From Saccoglossus kowalevskii (lineage: Eukaryota; Hemichordata; Enteropneusta; Harrimaniidae), in assembly GCF_000003605.2 (NCBI RefSeq), contig NW_003157957.1, positions 1-64,000 of the forward strand: a stretch of DNA of 64,000 nucleotides, read 5' to 3'. This document shows, in pieces, positions 40,585-54,155 of the stretch. The translations under genes were made by a program, and so were the position numbers. The notes beneath the pieces were generated by a model. That model searched no databases, was not told the origin of the DNA, and worked only from the letters and a program-made list of their open reading frames with translations. Within the stretch, counting starts at the first letter, position 1. Each line of letters starts with the position of its first letter.

Positions 40585-41696
40585 GGCTGTTATCTCATTA
40601 CATTTGATAATACAGATCATGAGTGGTCAGACTAGATGTAACATGGGGCTGTTATCTCATGACATTTGATAATACAGATCATGAGTGGTCAGACTAGATG
40701 TAACATGGGACTGTTATCGAATGACATTTGATAATACAGATCATGAGTAGTCAGACTAGATGTAACATGGGGCTGTTATCTCATGACATTTGATAATACA
40801 AATCATGAGTGGTCAGACTAGATGTAACATGGGGCTGTTATCTCATGACATTTGATAATACAGATTATGAGTAATCAGACGAGATGTAACCAGGGGCGTT
40901 ATCCCATGACATTTGATAATACAGATCATGAGTGGTCAGATGGGATGTAACCTGGGGCTGTTATCTCATGACATTTGATAATACAGATCATGAGTAGTCA
41001 GATGGGATGTAACCTGGGGCTGATATCCCATGACATTTGATAATACAGATCATGAGTGGTCAGATGGGATGTATCCTGGGGCTGTTATCCCATGACATTT
41101 GATAATACAGATCATGAGTAGTCAGATGGGATGTAACCTGGGGCTGTTATCTCATGACATTTGATAATACAGATCATGAGTAGTCAGATGGGATGTAACC
41201 TGGGGCTGTTATCTCATTACATTTGATAATACAGATCATGAGTAGTCAGATGGGATGTAACCTGGGGCTGTTATCTCATGACATTTGATAATACAGATCA
41301 TGAGTGGTCAGACTAGATGTCACCTGGGGCTGTTATCTCATGACATTTGATAATAAAGATCACAAGTGGTCAGACTAGATGTAACCAGGGGCTGTTATCC
41401 CATGACATTTGATAATACAGATCATGAGTAGTCAGATGGGATGTAACCTGGGGCTGTTATCTCATGACATTTGATAATACAGATCATGAGTGGTCAGACT
41501 AGATGTCACCTGGGGCTGTTATCTCATGACATTTTGATAATACAGATTATGAGTGGTCAGACGAGATGTAACCTGGGGCTGTTATCTCATGACATTTGAT
41601 AATACAGATCATGAGTAATCATATGGGATGTAACCTGGGGCTGTTATCTCATGACATTTGATAATACAGATCATGAGTAGTCAGATGGGATGTAAC

Positions 41697-42629
41697 CTGG
41701 GGCTGTTATCTCATGACATTTGATAATACAGATCATGAGTAGTCAGATGGGATGTAACCAGGGGCTGTTATCTCATGACATTTTGATAATACAGATCACG
41801 AGTGGTCAGACGAGATGTAACCTGGGGCTGTTATCTCATGATATTTGATAATACAGATCATGAGTAATCAGATGGGATGTAACCTGGGGCTGTTATCTCA
41901 TGACATTTAATAATACAGATCATGAGTGGTCAGACAAGATGTAACCTGGGACTGTTATCTCATGATATTTGATAATACAGATCATGAGTAGTCAGATGGG
42001 ATGTAACCTGGGGCTGTTATCTCATGACATTTGATAATACAGATCATGAGTAGTCAGATGGGATGTAACCAGGGGCTGTTATCTCATGACATTTTGATAA
42101 TACAGATCACGAGTGGTCAGACAAGATGTAACCTGGGGCTGTTATCTCATGATATTTGATAATACAGATCATGAGTAATCAGATGGGATGTAACCTCGGG
42201 CTGTTATCTCATGACATTTAATAATACAGATCATGAGTGGTCAGACAAGATGTAACCTGGGACTGTTATCTCATGATATTTGATAATACAGATCATGAGT
42301 AGTCAGATGGGATGTAACCTGGGGCTGTTATCTCATGACATTTGATAATACAGATCATGAGTAGTCAGATGGGATGTAACCAGGGGCTGTTATCTCATGA
42401 CATTTTGATAATACAGATCACGAGTGGTCAGACGAGATGTAACCTGGGGCTGTTATCTCATGATATTTGATAATACAGATCATGAGTAATCAGATGGGAT
42501 GTAACCTGGGGCTGTTATCTCATGACATTTAATAATACAGATCATGAGTGGTCAGACAAGATGTAACCTGGGACTGTTATCTCATGATATTTGATAATAC
42601 AGATCATGAGTAGTCAGATGGGATGTAAC
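41697..42629 (+). repeat. 5-monomer unit in three tandem copies (311 bp each)
   Basis: Units run 41,697-42,007, 42,008-42,318 and 42,319-42,629; each is 5 x 62 + 1 owing to a 63-bp CATTTTGAT monomer. TTTTGATAAT with CACGAG lies at 41,781, 42,092 and 42,403. Copies differ at few bases, such as CAAG in place of CGAG near 42,121 and CCTCGGG near 42,194, both in the middle unit. The same unit exists once at 5.5-5.8 kb in similar flanks, so this is a local amplification by two units. Confidence 0.92.
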
Positions 42630-43176
42630 CTGGGACTGTTATCTCATGACATTTGATAATACAGATCATGAGTAGTCAGATGGGATGTAACCTGGGGCTG
42701 TTATCTCATGACATTTGATAATACAGATCATGAGTAGTCAGATGGGATGTAACCTGGGACTGTTATCTCATGACATTTGATAAAACAGATCATGAATAGT
42801 CAGATGGGATGTAACCTGGGGCTGTTATCTCATGACATTTGATAATACAGATCATGAGTGGTCAGACTAGATGTAACCTGGGGCTGTTATCTCATGACAT
42901 TTGATAATACAGATCTTGAGTAGTCAGATGGGATGTAACCTGGGACTGTTATCTCATGACATTTGATAATACAGATCATGAGTAGTCAGATGGGATGTAA
43001 CCTGGGGCTGTTATCTCATGACATTTGATAATACAGATCATGAGTGGTCAGATGGGATGTAACCTGGGGCTGTTATCTCATGACATTTGATAATACAGAT
43101 CATGAGTGGTCAGACTAGATGTAACCAGGGGCTGTTATCCCATGACATTTGATAATACAGATCATGAGTAGTCAGA

Positions 43177-43186
43177 CTACATGTAG
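43177..43186. repeat. 6-bp insertion forming CTACATGTAG palindrome
   Basis: The unit reads GACTACATGTAGATGTAAC in place of GACTAGATGTAAC. The added bases create a perfect 10-bp palindrome. It is seen once only, next to a CCTGGTGCTG unit that also occurs near 6,388 without the insertion, so the insertion is younger than that duplication. Confidence 0.9.
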
Positions 43187-44029
43187 ATGTAACCTGGTGC
43201 TGTTATCTCATGATATTTGATAATACAGATCATGAGTGGTCAGATGGGATGTAACCTGGGGCTGTTATCTCATGACATTTGATAATACAGATCATGAGCG
43301 GTCAGATGGGATGTAACCTGGGACTGTTATCTCATGACATTTGATAATACAGATCATGAGTAGTCAGATGGGATGTAACCTGACGCTGTTATCTCATGAC
43401 ATTTGATAATACAGATCATGAGTGGTCAGACTAGATGTCACCTGGGGCTGTTATCTCATGACATTTGATAATACAGATCACGAGTGGTCAGACTAGATGT
43501 AACCAGGGGCTGTTATCCCATGACATTTGATAATACAGATCATGAGTAGTCAGATAGGATGTAACCTGGGACTGTTATCTCATGACATTTGATAATACAG
43601 ATCATGAGTGGTCAGACGAGATGTCACCTGGGGCTGTTATCTCATGACATTTGATAATACAAATCATGAGTGGTCAGACTAGATGTAACATGGGCTGTTA
43701 TCTCATGACATTTGATAATACAGATCATGAGTAGTCAGATGGGATGTAACCTGGGGCTGTTATCTCATGACATTTGATAATACAGATCTTGAGTAATCAG
43801 ATGGGATGTAAACTGGGACTGTTATCTCATGACATTTGATAATACAGATCATGAGTAGTCAGATGGGATGTAACCTGGGGCTGTTATCTCATGACATTTG
43901 ATAATACAGATCATGAGTGGTCAGATGGGATGTAACCTGGGGCTGTTATCTCATGACATTTGATAATACAGATCATGAGTGGTCAGACTAGATGTAACCA
44001 GGGGCTGTTATCCCATGACATTTGATAAT

Positions 44030-46385
44030 ACAGATCATGAGTAGTCAGACTAGATGTAACCTGGGGCTGTTATCTCATGATATTTGATAATACAGATCAT
44101 GAGTGGTCAGATGGGATGTAACATGGGGCTGTTATCCCATGACATTTGATAATACAGATCATGAGTGGTCAGACTAGATATAACCTGGGGCTGTTATCTC
44201 ATGACATTTGATAATACAAATCATGAGTGGTCAGACTAGATGTAACATGGGCTGTTATCTCATGACATTTGATAATACAGATCATGAGTAGTTAGATGGG
44301 ATGTAACCTGGGGCTGTTATCTCATGACATTTGATAATACAGATCTTGAGTAATCAGATGGGATGTAACCTGGGACTGTTATCTCATGACATTTGATAAT
44401 ACAGATCATGAGTAGTCAGATGGGATGTAACCTGGGGCTGTTATCTCATGACATTTGATAATACAGATCATGAGTAGTCAGATGGGATGTAACCCGGGGC
44501 TGATATCCCATGAGATTTGATAATACAGATCATGAGTAGTCAGACTAGATGTAACCTGGGGCTGTTATCTCATGATATTTGATATTACAGATCATGAGTG
44601 GTCAGATGGGATGTAACCTGGGGCTGTTATCTCATGACATTTGATAATACAGATCATGAGTGGTCAGATGGGATGTAACCTGGGACTGTTATCTCATGAC
44701 ATTTGATAATACAGATCATGAGTAGTCAGATGGGATGTAACCTGACGCTGTTATCTCATGACATTTGATAATACAGATCATGAGTGGTCAGACTAGATGT
44801 CACCTGGGGCTGTTATCTCATGACATTTGATAATACAGATCACGAGTGGTCAGACTAGATGTAACCAGGGGCTGTTATCCCATGACATTTGATAATACAG
44901 ATCATGAGTAGTCAGATGGGATGTAACCTGGGACTGTTATCTCATGACATTTGATAATACAGATCATGAGTGGTCAGACGAGATGTCACCTGGGGCTGTT
45001 ATCTCATGACATTTTGATAATACAGATCATGAGTGGTCAGACGGGATGTAACATGGGGCTGTTATCCCATGACATTTGATAATACAGATCATGAGTGGTC
45101 AGACTAGATGTAACCAGGGGCTGTTATCTCATGACATTTGATAATACAGATCATGAGTGGTCAGACTAGATGTAACATGGGGCTGTTATCTCATGACATT
45201 TGATAATACAGATCATGAGTAGTCAGACTAGATGTAACCTGGGGCTGTTATCTCATGATATTTGATAATACAGATCATGAGTGGTCAGATGGGATGTAAC
45301 ATGGGGCTGTTATCCCATGACATTTGATAATACAGATCATGAGTGGTCAGACTAGATATAACCTGGGGCTGTTATCTCATGACATTTGATAATACAAATC
45401 ATGAGTGGTCAGACTAGATGTAACATGGGCTGTTATCTCATGACATTTGATAATACAGATCATGAGTAGTTAGATGGGATGTAACCTGGGGCTGTTATCT
45501 CATGACATTTGATAATACAGATCTTGAGTAATCAGATGGGATGTAACCTGGGACTGTTATCTCATGACATTTGATAATACAGATCATGAGTAGTCAGATG
45601 GGATGTAACCTGGGGCTGTTATCTCATGACATTTGATAATACAGATCATGAGTAGTCAGATGGGATGTAGCCCGGGGCTGATATCCCATGAGATTTGATA
45701 ATACAGATCATGAGTAGTCAGACTAGATGTAACCTGGGGCTGTTATCTCATGATATTTGATATTACAGATCATGAGTGGTCAGATGGGATGTAACCTGGG
45801 GCTGTTATCTCATGACATTTGATAATACAGATCATGAGTGGTCAGATGGGAAGTAACCTGGGACTGTTATCTCATGACATTTGATAATACAGATCATGAG
45901 TAGTCAGATGGGTGTAACCTGACGCTGTTATCTCATGACATTTGATAATACAGATCATGAGTGGTCAGACTAGATGTCACCTGGGGCTGTTATCTCATGA
46001 CATTTGATAACACAGATCACGAGTGGTCAGACTAGATGTAACCAGGGGCTGTTATCCCATGACATTTGATAATACAGATCATGAGTAGTCAGATGGGATG
46101 TAACCTGGGACTGTTATCTCATGACATTTGATAATACAGATCATGAGTGGTCAGACGAGATGTCACCTGGGGCTGTTATCTCATGACATTTTGATAATAC
46201 AGATCATGAGTGGTCAGACGGGATGTAACATGGGGCTGTTATCCCATGACATTTGATAATACAGATCATGAGTGGTCAGACTAGATGTAACCAGGGGCTG
46301 TTATCTCATGACATTTGATAATACAGATCATGAGTGGTCAGACTAGATGTAACATGGGGCTGTTATCTCATGACATTTGATAATA
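44030..46385 (+). repeat. tandem duplication, 1,178-bp (19-monomer) period
   Basis: Units lie about at 44,030-45,207 and 45,208-46,385. CCATGAGATT (44,508/45,686), GATATTACAG (44,581/45,759) and CCTGACGCTG (44,741/45,918) repeat at 1,178 or 1,177 bp. Visible differences are few: AACCCGGGG/AGCCCGGGG, GGATGTAACC/GGAAGTAACC, one lost A near 45,912 and GATAACACAG near 46,008. The second unit shares the AGCCC and GGAAG variants with 11.0-11.2 kb, so it, or part of it, was exchanged with that lineage. Confidence 0.88.
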
Positions 46386-47319
46386 CAGATCATGAGTAGT
46401 CAGATGGGATGTAACCTGGGGCTGTTATCTCATGACATTTGATAATACAGATCATGAGTAGTCAGATGGGATGTAACCTGGGACTGTTATCTCATGACAT
46501 TTGATAAAACAGATCATGAATAGTCAGATGGGATGTAACCTGGGGCTGTTATCTCATGACATTTGATAATACAGATCATGAGTGGTCAGACTAGATGTAA
46601 CCTGGGGCTGTTATCTCATGACATTTGATAATACAGATCATGAGTAGTCAGATGGGATGTAACCTGAGGCTGTTATCTCATGACATTTGATAATACAGAT
46701 CATGAGTGGTCAGACTAGATGTCACCTGGGGCTGTTATCTCATGACATTTGATAATATAGATCATGAGAGGTCAGACTAGATGTAACCAGGGGCTGTTAT
46801 CCCATGACATTTGATAATACAGATCATGAGTATCAGATGGGATGTAACCTGGGGCTGTTATCTCATGACATTTGATAATACAGATCATGAGTAGTCAGAT
46901 GGGATGCAACCTGGGGCTGTTATCTCATGACATTTGATAATACAGATTATGAGTAATCAGATGGGATGTAACCAGGGGCTGTTATCTCATGACATTTTGA
47001 TAATACAGATCATGAGCGGTCAGACGAGATGTAACCTGGGGCTGTTATCTCATGATATTTGATAATACAGATCATGAGTAATCAGATGGGATGTAACCTG
47101 GGGCTGTTATCTCATGACATTTAATAATACAGATCATGAGTGGTCAGACAAGATGTAACCTGGGACTGTTATCTCATGATATTTGATAATACAGATCATG
47201 AGTAATCAGACGAGATGTAACCAGGGGCGTTATCCCATGACATTTGATAATACAGATCATGAGTGGTCAGATGGGATGTAACCTGGGGCTGTTATCTCAT
47301 GACATTTGATAATACAGAT

Positions 47320-47850
47320 CATGAGTAGTCAGATGGGATGTAACCTGGGGCTGATATCCCATGACATTTGACAATACAGATCATGAGTGGTCAGATGGGA
47401 TGTATCCTGGGGCTGTTATCCCATGACATTTGATAATACAGATCATGAGTAGTCAGATGGGATGTAACCTGGGGCTGTTATCTCATGACATTTGATAATA
47501 CAGATCATGAGTAGTCAGATGGGATGTAACCTGGGGCTGTTATCCCATGATATTTGATAATACAGATCATGAGTAGTCAGATGGGATGTAACCTGGGGCT
47601 GATATCCCATGACATTTGACAATACAGATCATGAGTGGTCAGATGGGATGTATCCTGGGGCTGTTATCCCATGACATTTGATAATACAGATCATGAGTAG
47701 TCAGATGGGATGTAACCTGGGGCTGTTATCTCATGACATTTGATAATACAGATCATGAGTGGTCAGATGGGATGTAACCTGGGGCTGTTATCCCATGATA
47801 TTTGATAATACAGATCATGAGTAGTCAAATGGGATGTAACCTGGGGCTGT
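47320..47850 (+). repeat. tandem duplication, 248-bp (4-monomer) period
   Basis: TTGACAATAC, a variant I saw nowhere else, lies at 47,368 and 47,616. Each unit contains GGGGCTGATATCCC, TATCCTGGGG and TCCCATGATATTTG monomers. The duplication accounts for most of the extra length relative to the equivalent run at 8.1-8.6 kb. Confidence 0.87.
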
Positions 47851-48479
47851 TATCTCATTACATTTGATAATACAGATCATGAGTGGTCAGACTAGATGTA
47901 ACATGGGGCTGTTATCTCATGCATTTGATAATACAGATCATGAGTAATCAGATGGGATGTAACCTGGGGTTGTTATCCGATGACATTTGATAATACAGAT
48001 CATGAGTGGTCAAATGGGATGTAACCTGGGGCTGTTATCTCATGACATTTGATAAAACAGATCATGAGTGGTCAGACGAGATGTAACCGGGGACTGTTAT
48101 CTCATGACATTTGATAATACAGATCATGAGTAGTCAGACTAGATGTAACATGGGGCTGTTATCTCATGACATTTGATAATACAGATCATGAGTAATCAGA
48201 TGGTATGTAACCTGGGCCTGTTATCCCATGACATTTGATAATACAGATCATGAGTGGTCAGACTAGATGTAACATGGGGCTGTTATCTCATGACATTTGA
48301 TAATACAGATCATGAGTAGTCAGATGGGAGGTAACCTGGGGCTGTTATCTCATGACATTTGATAATACAGATCATGAGTAGTCAGATGGGATGTAACCTG
48401 GGACTGTTATCTCATGACATTTGATAATACAGATCATGAGTAGTCAGACTAGATGTACATGGGACTGTTATCTCATGAC

Positions 48480-51400
48480 ATTTGATAATACAGATCATGA
48501 GTAGTCAGACTAGATGTAACATGGGGCTGTTATCTCATGACATTTGATAATACAAATCATGAGTGGTCAGACTAGATGTAACATGGGGCTGTTATCTCAT
48601 GACATTTGATAATACAGATTATGAGTAATCAGACGAGATGTAACCAGGGGCGTTATACCATGACATTTGATAATACAGATCATGAGTGGTCAGATGGGAT
48701 GTAACCTGGGGCTGTTATCTCATGACATTTGATAATACAGATCATGAGTAGTCAGATGGGATGTAACCTGGGGCTGATATCCCATGACATTTGATAATAC
48801 AGATCATGAGTGGTCAGATGGGATGTATCCTGGGGCTGTTACCCCATGACATTTGATAATACAGATCATGAGTAGTCAGATGGGATGTAACCTGGGGCTG
48901 TTATCTCATGACATTTGATAATACAGATCATGAGTAGTCAGATGGGATGTAACCTGGGGCTGTTATCTCATTACATTTGATAATACAGATCATGAGTGGT
49001 CAGACTAGATGTAACATGAGGCTGTTATCTTATGCATTTGATAATACAGATCATGAGTAATCAGATGGGATGTAACCTGAGGCTGTTATCCCATGACATT
49101 TGATAATACAGATCATGAGTAGTCAGATGGGATGTAACCTGGGACTGTTATCTCAGGACATTTGATAATACAGATCATGAGTGGTCAGACTAGATGTAAC
49201 ACGGGGCTGTTATCTCATGACATTTGATAATACAGATCATGAGTAGTCAGATGGGATGTAACCTGGGGCTGTTATCTCATGACATTTGATAATACAGATC
49301 ATGAGTGGTCAGACTATATATAACCTGGGGCTGTTATCTCATGACATTTGATAATACAAATCATGAGTGGTCAGACTCGATGTAACATGGGCTGTTATCT
49401 CATGACATTTGATAATGCAGATCATGAGTAGTCAGATGGGATGTAACCTGGGGCTGTTATCTCATGACATTTGATAATACAGATCTTGAGTAATCAGATG
49501 GGATGTAAACTGGGACTGTTATCTCATGACATTTGATAATACAGATCATGAGTAGTCAGATGGGATGTAACCTGGGGCTGTTATCTCATGACATTTGATA
49601 ATACAGATCATGAGTGGTCAGATGGGATGTAACCTGGGGCTGTTATCTCATGACATTTGATAATACAGATCATGAGTGGTCAGACTAGATGTAACCAGGG
49701 GCTGTTATCCCATGACATTTGATAATACAGATCATGAGTAGTCAGACTAGATGTAACCTGGGGCTGTTATCTCATGATATTTGATAATACAGATCATGAG
49801 TGGTCAGATGGGATGTAACATGGGGCTGTTATCCCATGACATTTGATAATACAGATCATGAGTGGTCAGACTAGATATAACCTGGGGCTGTTATCTCATG
49901 ACATTTGATAATACAAATCATGAGTGGTCAGACTAGATGTAACATGGGCTGTTATCTCATGACATTTGATAATACAGATCATGAGTAGTTAGATGGGATG
50001 TAACCTGGGGCCGTTATCTCATGACATTTGATAATACAGATCTTGAGTAATCAGATGGGATGTAACCTGGGACTGTTATCTCATGACATTTGATAATACA
50101 GATCATGAGTAGTCAGATGGGATGTAACCTGGGGCTGTTATCTCATGACATTTGATAATACAGATCATGAGTAGTCAGACTAGATGTAACATGGGGCTGT
50201 TATCTCATGACATTTGATAATACAAATCATGAGTGGTCAGACTAGATGTAACATGGGGCTGTTATCTCATGACATTTGATAATACAGATTATGAGTAATC
50301 AGACGAGATGTAACCAGGGGCGTTATACCATGACATTTGATAATACAGATCATGAGTGGTCAGATGGGATGTAACCTGGGGCTGTTATCTCATGACATTT
50401 GATAATACAGATCATGAGTAGTCAGATGGGATGTAACCTGGGGCTGATATCCCATGACATTTGATAATACAGATCATGAGTGGTCAGATGGGATGTATCC
50501 TGGGGCTGTTACCCCATGACATTTGATAATACAGATCATGAGTAGTCAGATGGGATGTAACCTGGGGCTGTTATCTCATGACATTTGATAATACAGATCA
50601 TGAGTAGTCAGATGGGATGTAACCTGGGGCTGTTATCTCATTACATTTGATAATACAGATCATGAGTGGTCAGACTAGATGTAACATGAGGCTGTTATCT
50701 TATGCATTTGATAATACAGATCATGAGTAATCAGATGGGATGTAACCTGAGGCTGTTATCCCATGACATTTGATAATACAGATCATGAGTAGTCAGATGG
50801 GATGTAACCTGGGACTGTTATCTCAGGACATTTGATAATACAGATCATGAGTAGTCAGACTAGATGTAACATGGGACTGTTATCTCATGACATTTGATAA
50901 TACAGATCATGAGTAGTCAGACTAGATGTAACATGGGGCTGTTATCTCATGACATTTGATAATACAGATCATGAGTGGTCAGAAGGGATGTAACATGGGG
51001 CTGTTATCCCATGACATTTGATAATACAGATCATGAGTGGTCAGACTAGATGTAACCAGGGGCTGTTATCTCATGACATTTGATAATACAGATCATGAGT
51101 GGTCAGACTAGATGTAACACGGGGCTGTTATCTCATGACATTTGATAATACAGATCATGAGTAGTCAGATGGGATGTAACCTGGGGCTGTTATCTCATGA
51201 CATTTGATAATACAGATCATGAGTGGTCAGACTAGATATAACCTGGGGCTGTTATCTCATGACATTTGATAATACAAATCATGAGTGGTCAGACTCGATG
51301 TAACATGGGCTGTTATCTCATGACATTTGATAATGCAGATCATGAGTAGTCAGATGGGATGTAACCTGGGGCTGTTATCTCATGACATTTGATAATACAG

Positions 51401-52068
51401 ATCTTGAGTAATCAGATGGGATGTAAACTGGGACTGTTATCTCATGACATTTGATAATACAGATCATGAGTAGTCAGATGGGATGGAACCTGGGGCTGTT
51501 ATCTCATGACATTTGATAATACAGATCATGAGTGGTCAGATGGGATGTAACCTGGGGCTGTTATCTCATGACATTTGATAATACAGATCATGAGTGGTCA
51601 GACTAGATGTAACCAGGGGCTGTTATCCCATGACATTTGATAATACAGATCATGAGTAGTCAGACTAGATGTAACCTGGGGCTGTTATCTCATGATATTT
51701 GATAATACAGATCATGAGTGGTCAGATGGGATGTAACATGGGGCTGTTATCCCATGACATTTGATAATACAGATCATGAGTGGTCAGACTAGATATAACC
51801 TGGGGCTGTTATCTCATGACATTTGATAATACAAATCATGAGTGGTCAGACTAGATGTAACATGGGCTGTTATCTCATGACATTTGATAATACAGATCAT
51901 GAGTAGTTAGATGGGATGTAACCTGGGGCTGTTATCTCATGACATTTGATAATACAGATCTTGAGTAATCAGATGGGATGTAACCTGGGACTGTTATCTC
52001 ATGACATTTGATAATACAGATCATGAGTAGTCCGATGGGATGTAACCTGGGGCTGTTATCTCATGACA
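48480..52068 (+). repeat. tandem duplication, 1,670/1,918-bp units
   Basis: Units run about 48,480-50,150 and 50,150-52,068. CGTTATACCA (48,651/50,321) and ACCCCATGAC (48,841/50,511) repeat at 1,670 bp. ACGGGGCTGT (49,201/51,119) and TAATGCAGAT (49,413/51,331) repeat at 1,918 bp. The 248-bp difference is four monomers found only in the second unit at about 50,860-51,107 (GGGACTG, AG/CTAG, AGAAGGG and CA types). Since equivalent monomers follow CTCAGGAC at 16.1 and 39.7 kb, the first unit most likely lost them. Confidence 0.87.
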
Positions 52069-54155
52069 TTTGATAATACAGATCATGAGTGGTCAGATGG
52101 GATGTAACCTGGGGTTGTTATCTCATGACATTTGATAATACAGATCATGAGTGGTCAGACTAGATGTAACCAGGGGCTGTTATCCCATGACATTTGATAA
52201 TACAGATCATGAGTAGTCAGACTAGATGTAACCTGGGGCTGTTATCTCATGATATTCGATAATACAGATCATGAGTGGTCAGATGGGATGTAACCTGGGG
52301 CTGTTATCTCATGACATTTGATAATACAGATCATGAGTGGTCAGATGGGATGTAACCTGGGACTGTTATCTCATGACATTTGATAATACAGATCATGAGT
52401 GGTCAGACTAGATGTCACCTGGGGCTGTTATCTCATGACATTTGATAATAAAGATCACGAGTGGTCAGACTAGATGTAACCAGGGGCTGTTATCCCATGA
52501 CATTTGATAATACAGATCATGAGTGGTCAGATGGGATGTAACCTGGGGCTGTTATCTCATGACATTTGATAATACAGATTATGAGTAATCATATGGGATG
52601 TAACCTGGGGCTGTTATCTCATGACATTTGATAATACAGATCATGAGTAGTCAGATGGGATGTAACCTGTGGCTGTTATCTCATGACATTTGATAATACA
52701 GATTATGAGTGGTCAGATGGGATGTAACCTGGGACTGTTATCTCATGATATTTGATAATACAGATCATGAGTGGTCAGACTAGATGTAACCAGGGGCTGT
52801 TATCCCATGACATTTGATAATACAGATCATGAGTAGTCAGATGGGATGTAACCTGGGGCTGTTATCTCATGACATTTGATAATACAGATCATGAGTGGTC
52901 AGACTAGATGTCACCTGGGGCTGTTATCTCATGACATTTGATAATAAAGATCACGAGTGGTCAGACTAGATGTAACCAGGGGCTGTTATCCCATGACATT
53001 TGATAATACAGATCATGAGTAGTCAGATGGGATGTAACCTGGGGCTGTTATCTCATGACATTTGATAATACAGATCATGAGTGGTCAGATGGGATGTAAC
53101 CTGGGGCTGTTATCTCATGACATTTGATAATACAAATCATGAGTGGTCAGACTAGATGTAACCAGGGGCTGTTATCCCATGACATTTGATAATACAGATC
53201 ATGAGTGGTCAGACTAGATGTCACCTGGGGCTGTTATCTCATGACATTTTGATAATACAGATCATGAGTGGTCAGACGAGATGTAACCTGGGGCTGTTAT
53301 CTCATGACATTTGATAATACAGATCATGAGTAGTCAGATGGGATGTAACCTGGGGCTGTTATCTCATGACATTTGATAATACAGATCATGAGTGGTCAGA
53401 CTAGATGTCACCTGGGGCTGTTATCTCATGACATTTTGATAATACAGATCATGAGTGGTCAGACGAGATGTAACCTGGGGCTGTTATCTCATGACATTTG
53501 ATAATACAGATCATGAGTAGTCAGATGGGATGTAACCAGGGGCTGTTATCTCATGACATTTTGATAATACAGATCATGAGTGGTCAGACGAGATGTAACC
53601 TGGGGCTGTTATCTCATGATATTTGATAATACAGATCATGAGTAATCAGATGGGATGTAACCTGGGGCTGTTGTCTCATGACATTTAATAATACAGATCA
53701 TGAGTGGTCAGACAAGATGTAACCTGGGACTGTTATCTCATGATATTTGATAATACAGATCATGAGTAATCAGACGAGATGTAACCAGGGGCTGTTATCC
53801 CATGACATTTGATAATACAGATCATGAGTGGTCAGATGGGATGTAACCTGGGGCTGTTATCTCATGACATTTGATAATACAGATCATGAGTAGTCAGATG
53901 GGAAGTAACCTGGGGCTGATATCCCATGACATTTGATAATACAGATCATGAGTGGTCAGATGGGATGTATCCTGGGGTTGTTATCTCATGACATTTGATA
54001 ATACAGATCATGAGTAGTCAGATGGGATGTAACCAGGGGCTGTTATCTCATGACATTTGATAATACAGATCATGAGTAGTCAGATGGGATGTAACCTGGG
54101 GCTGTTATCTCATGACATTTGATAATACAGATCATGAGTGGTCAGATGGGATGTA

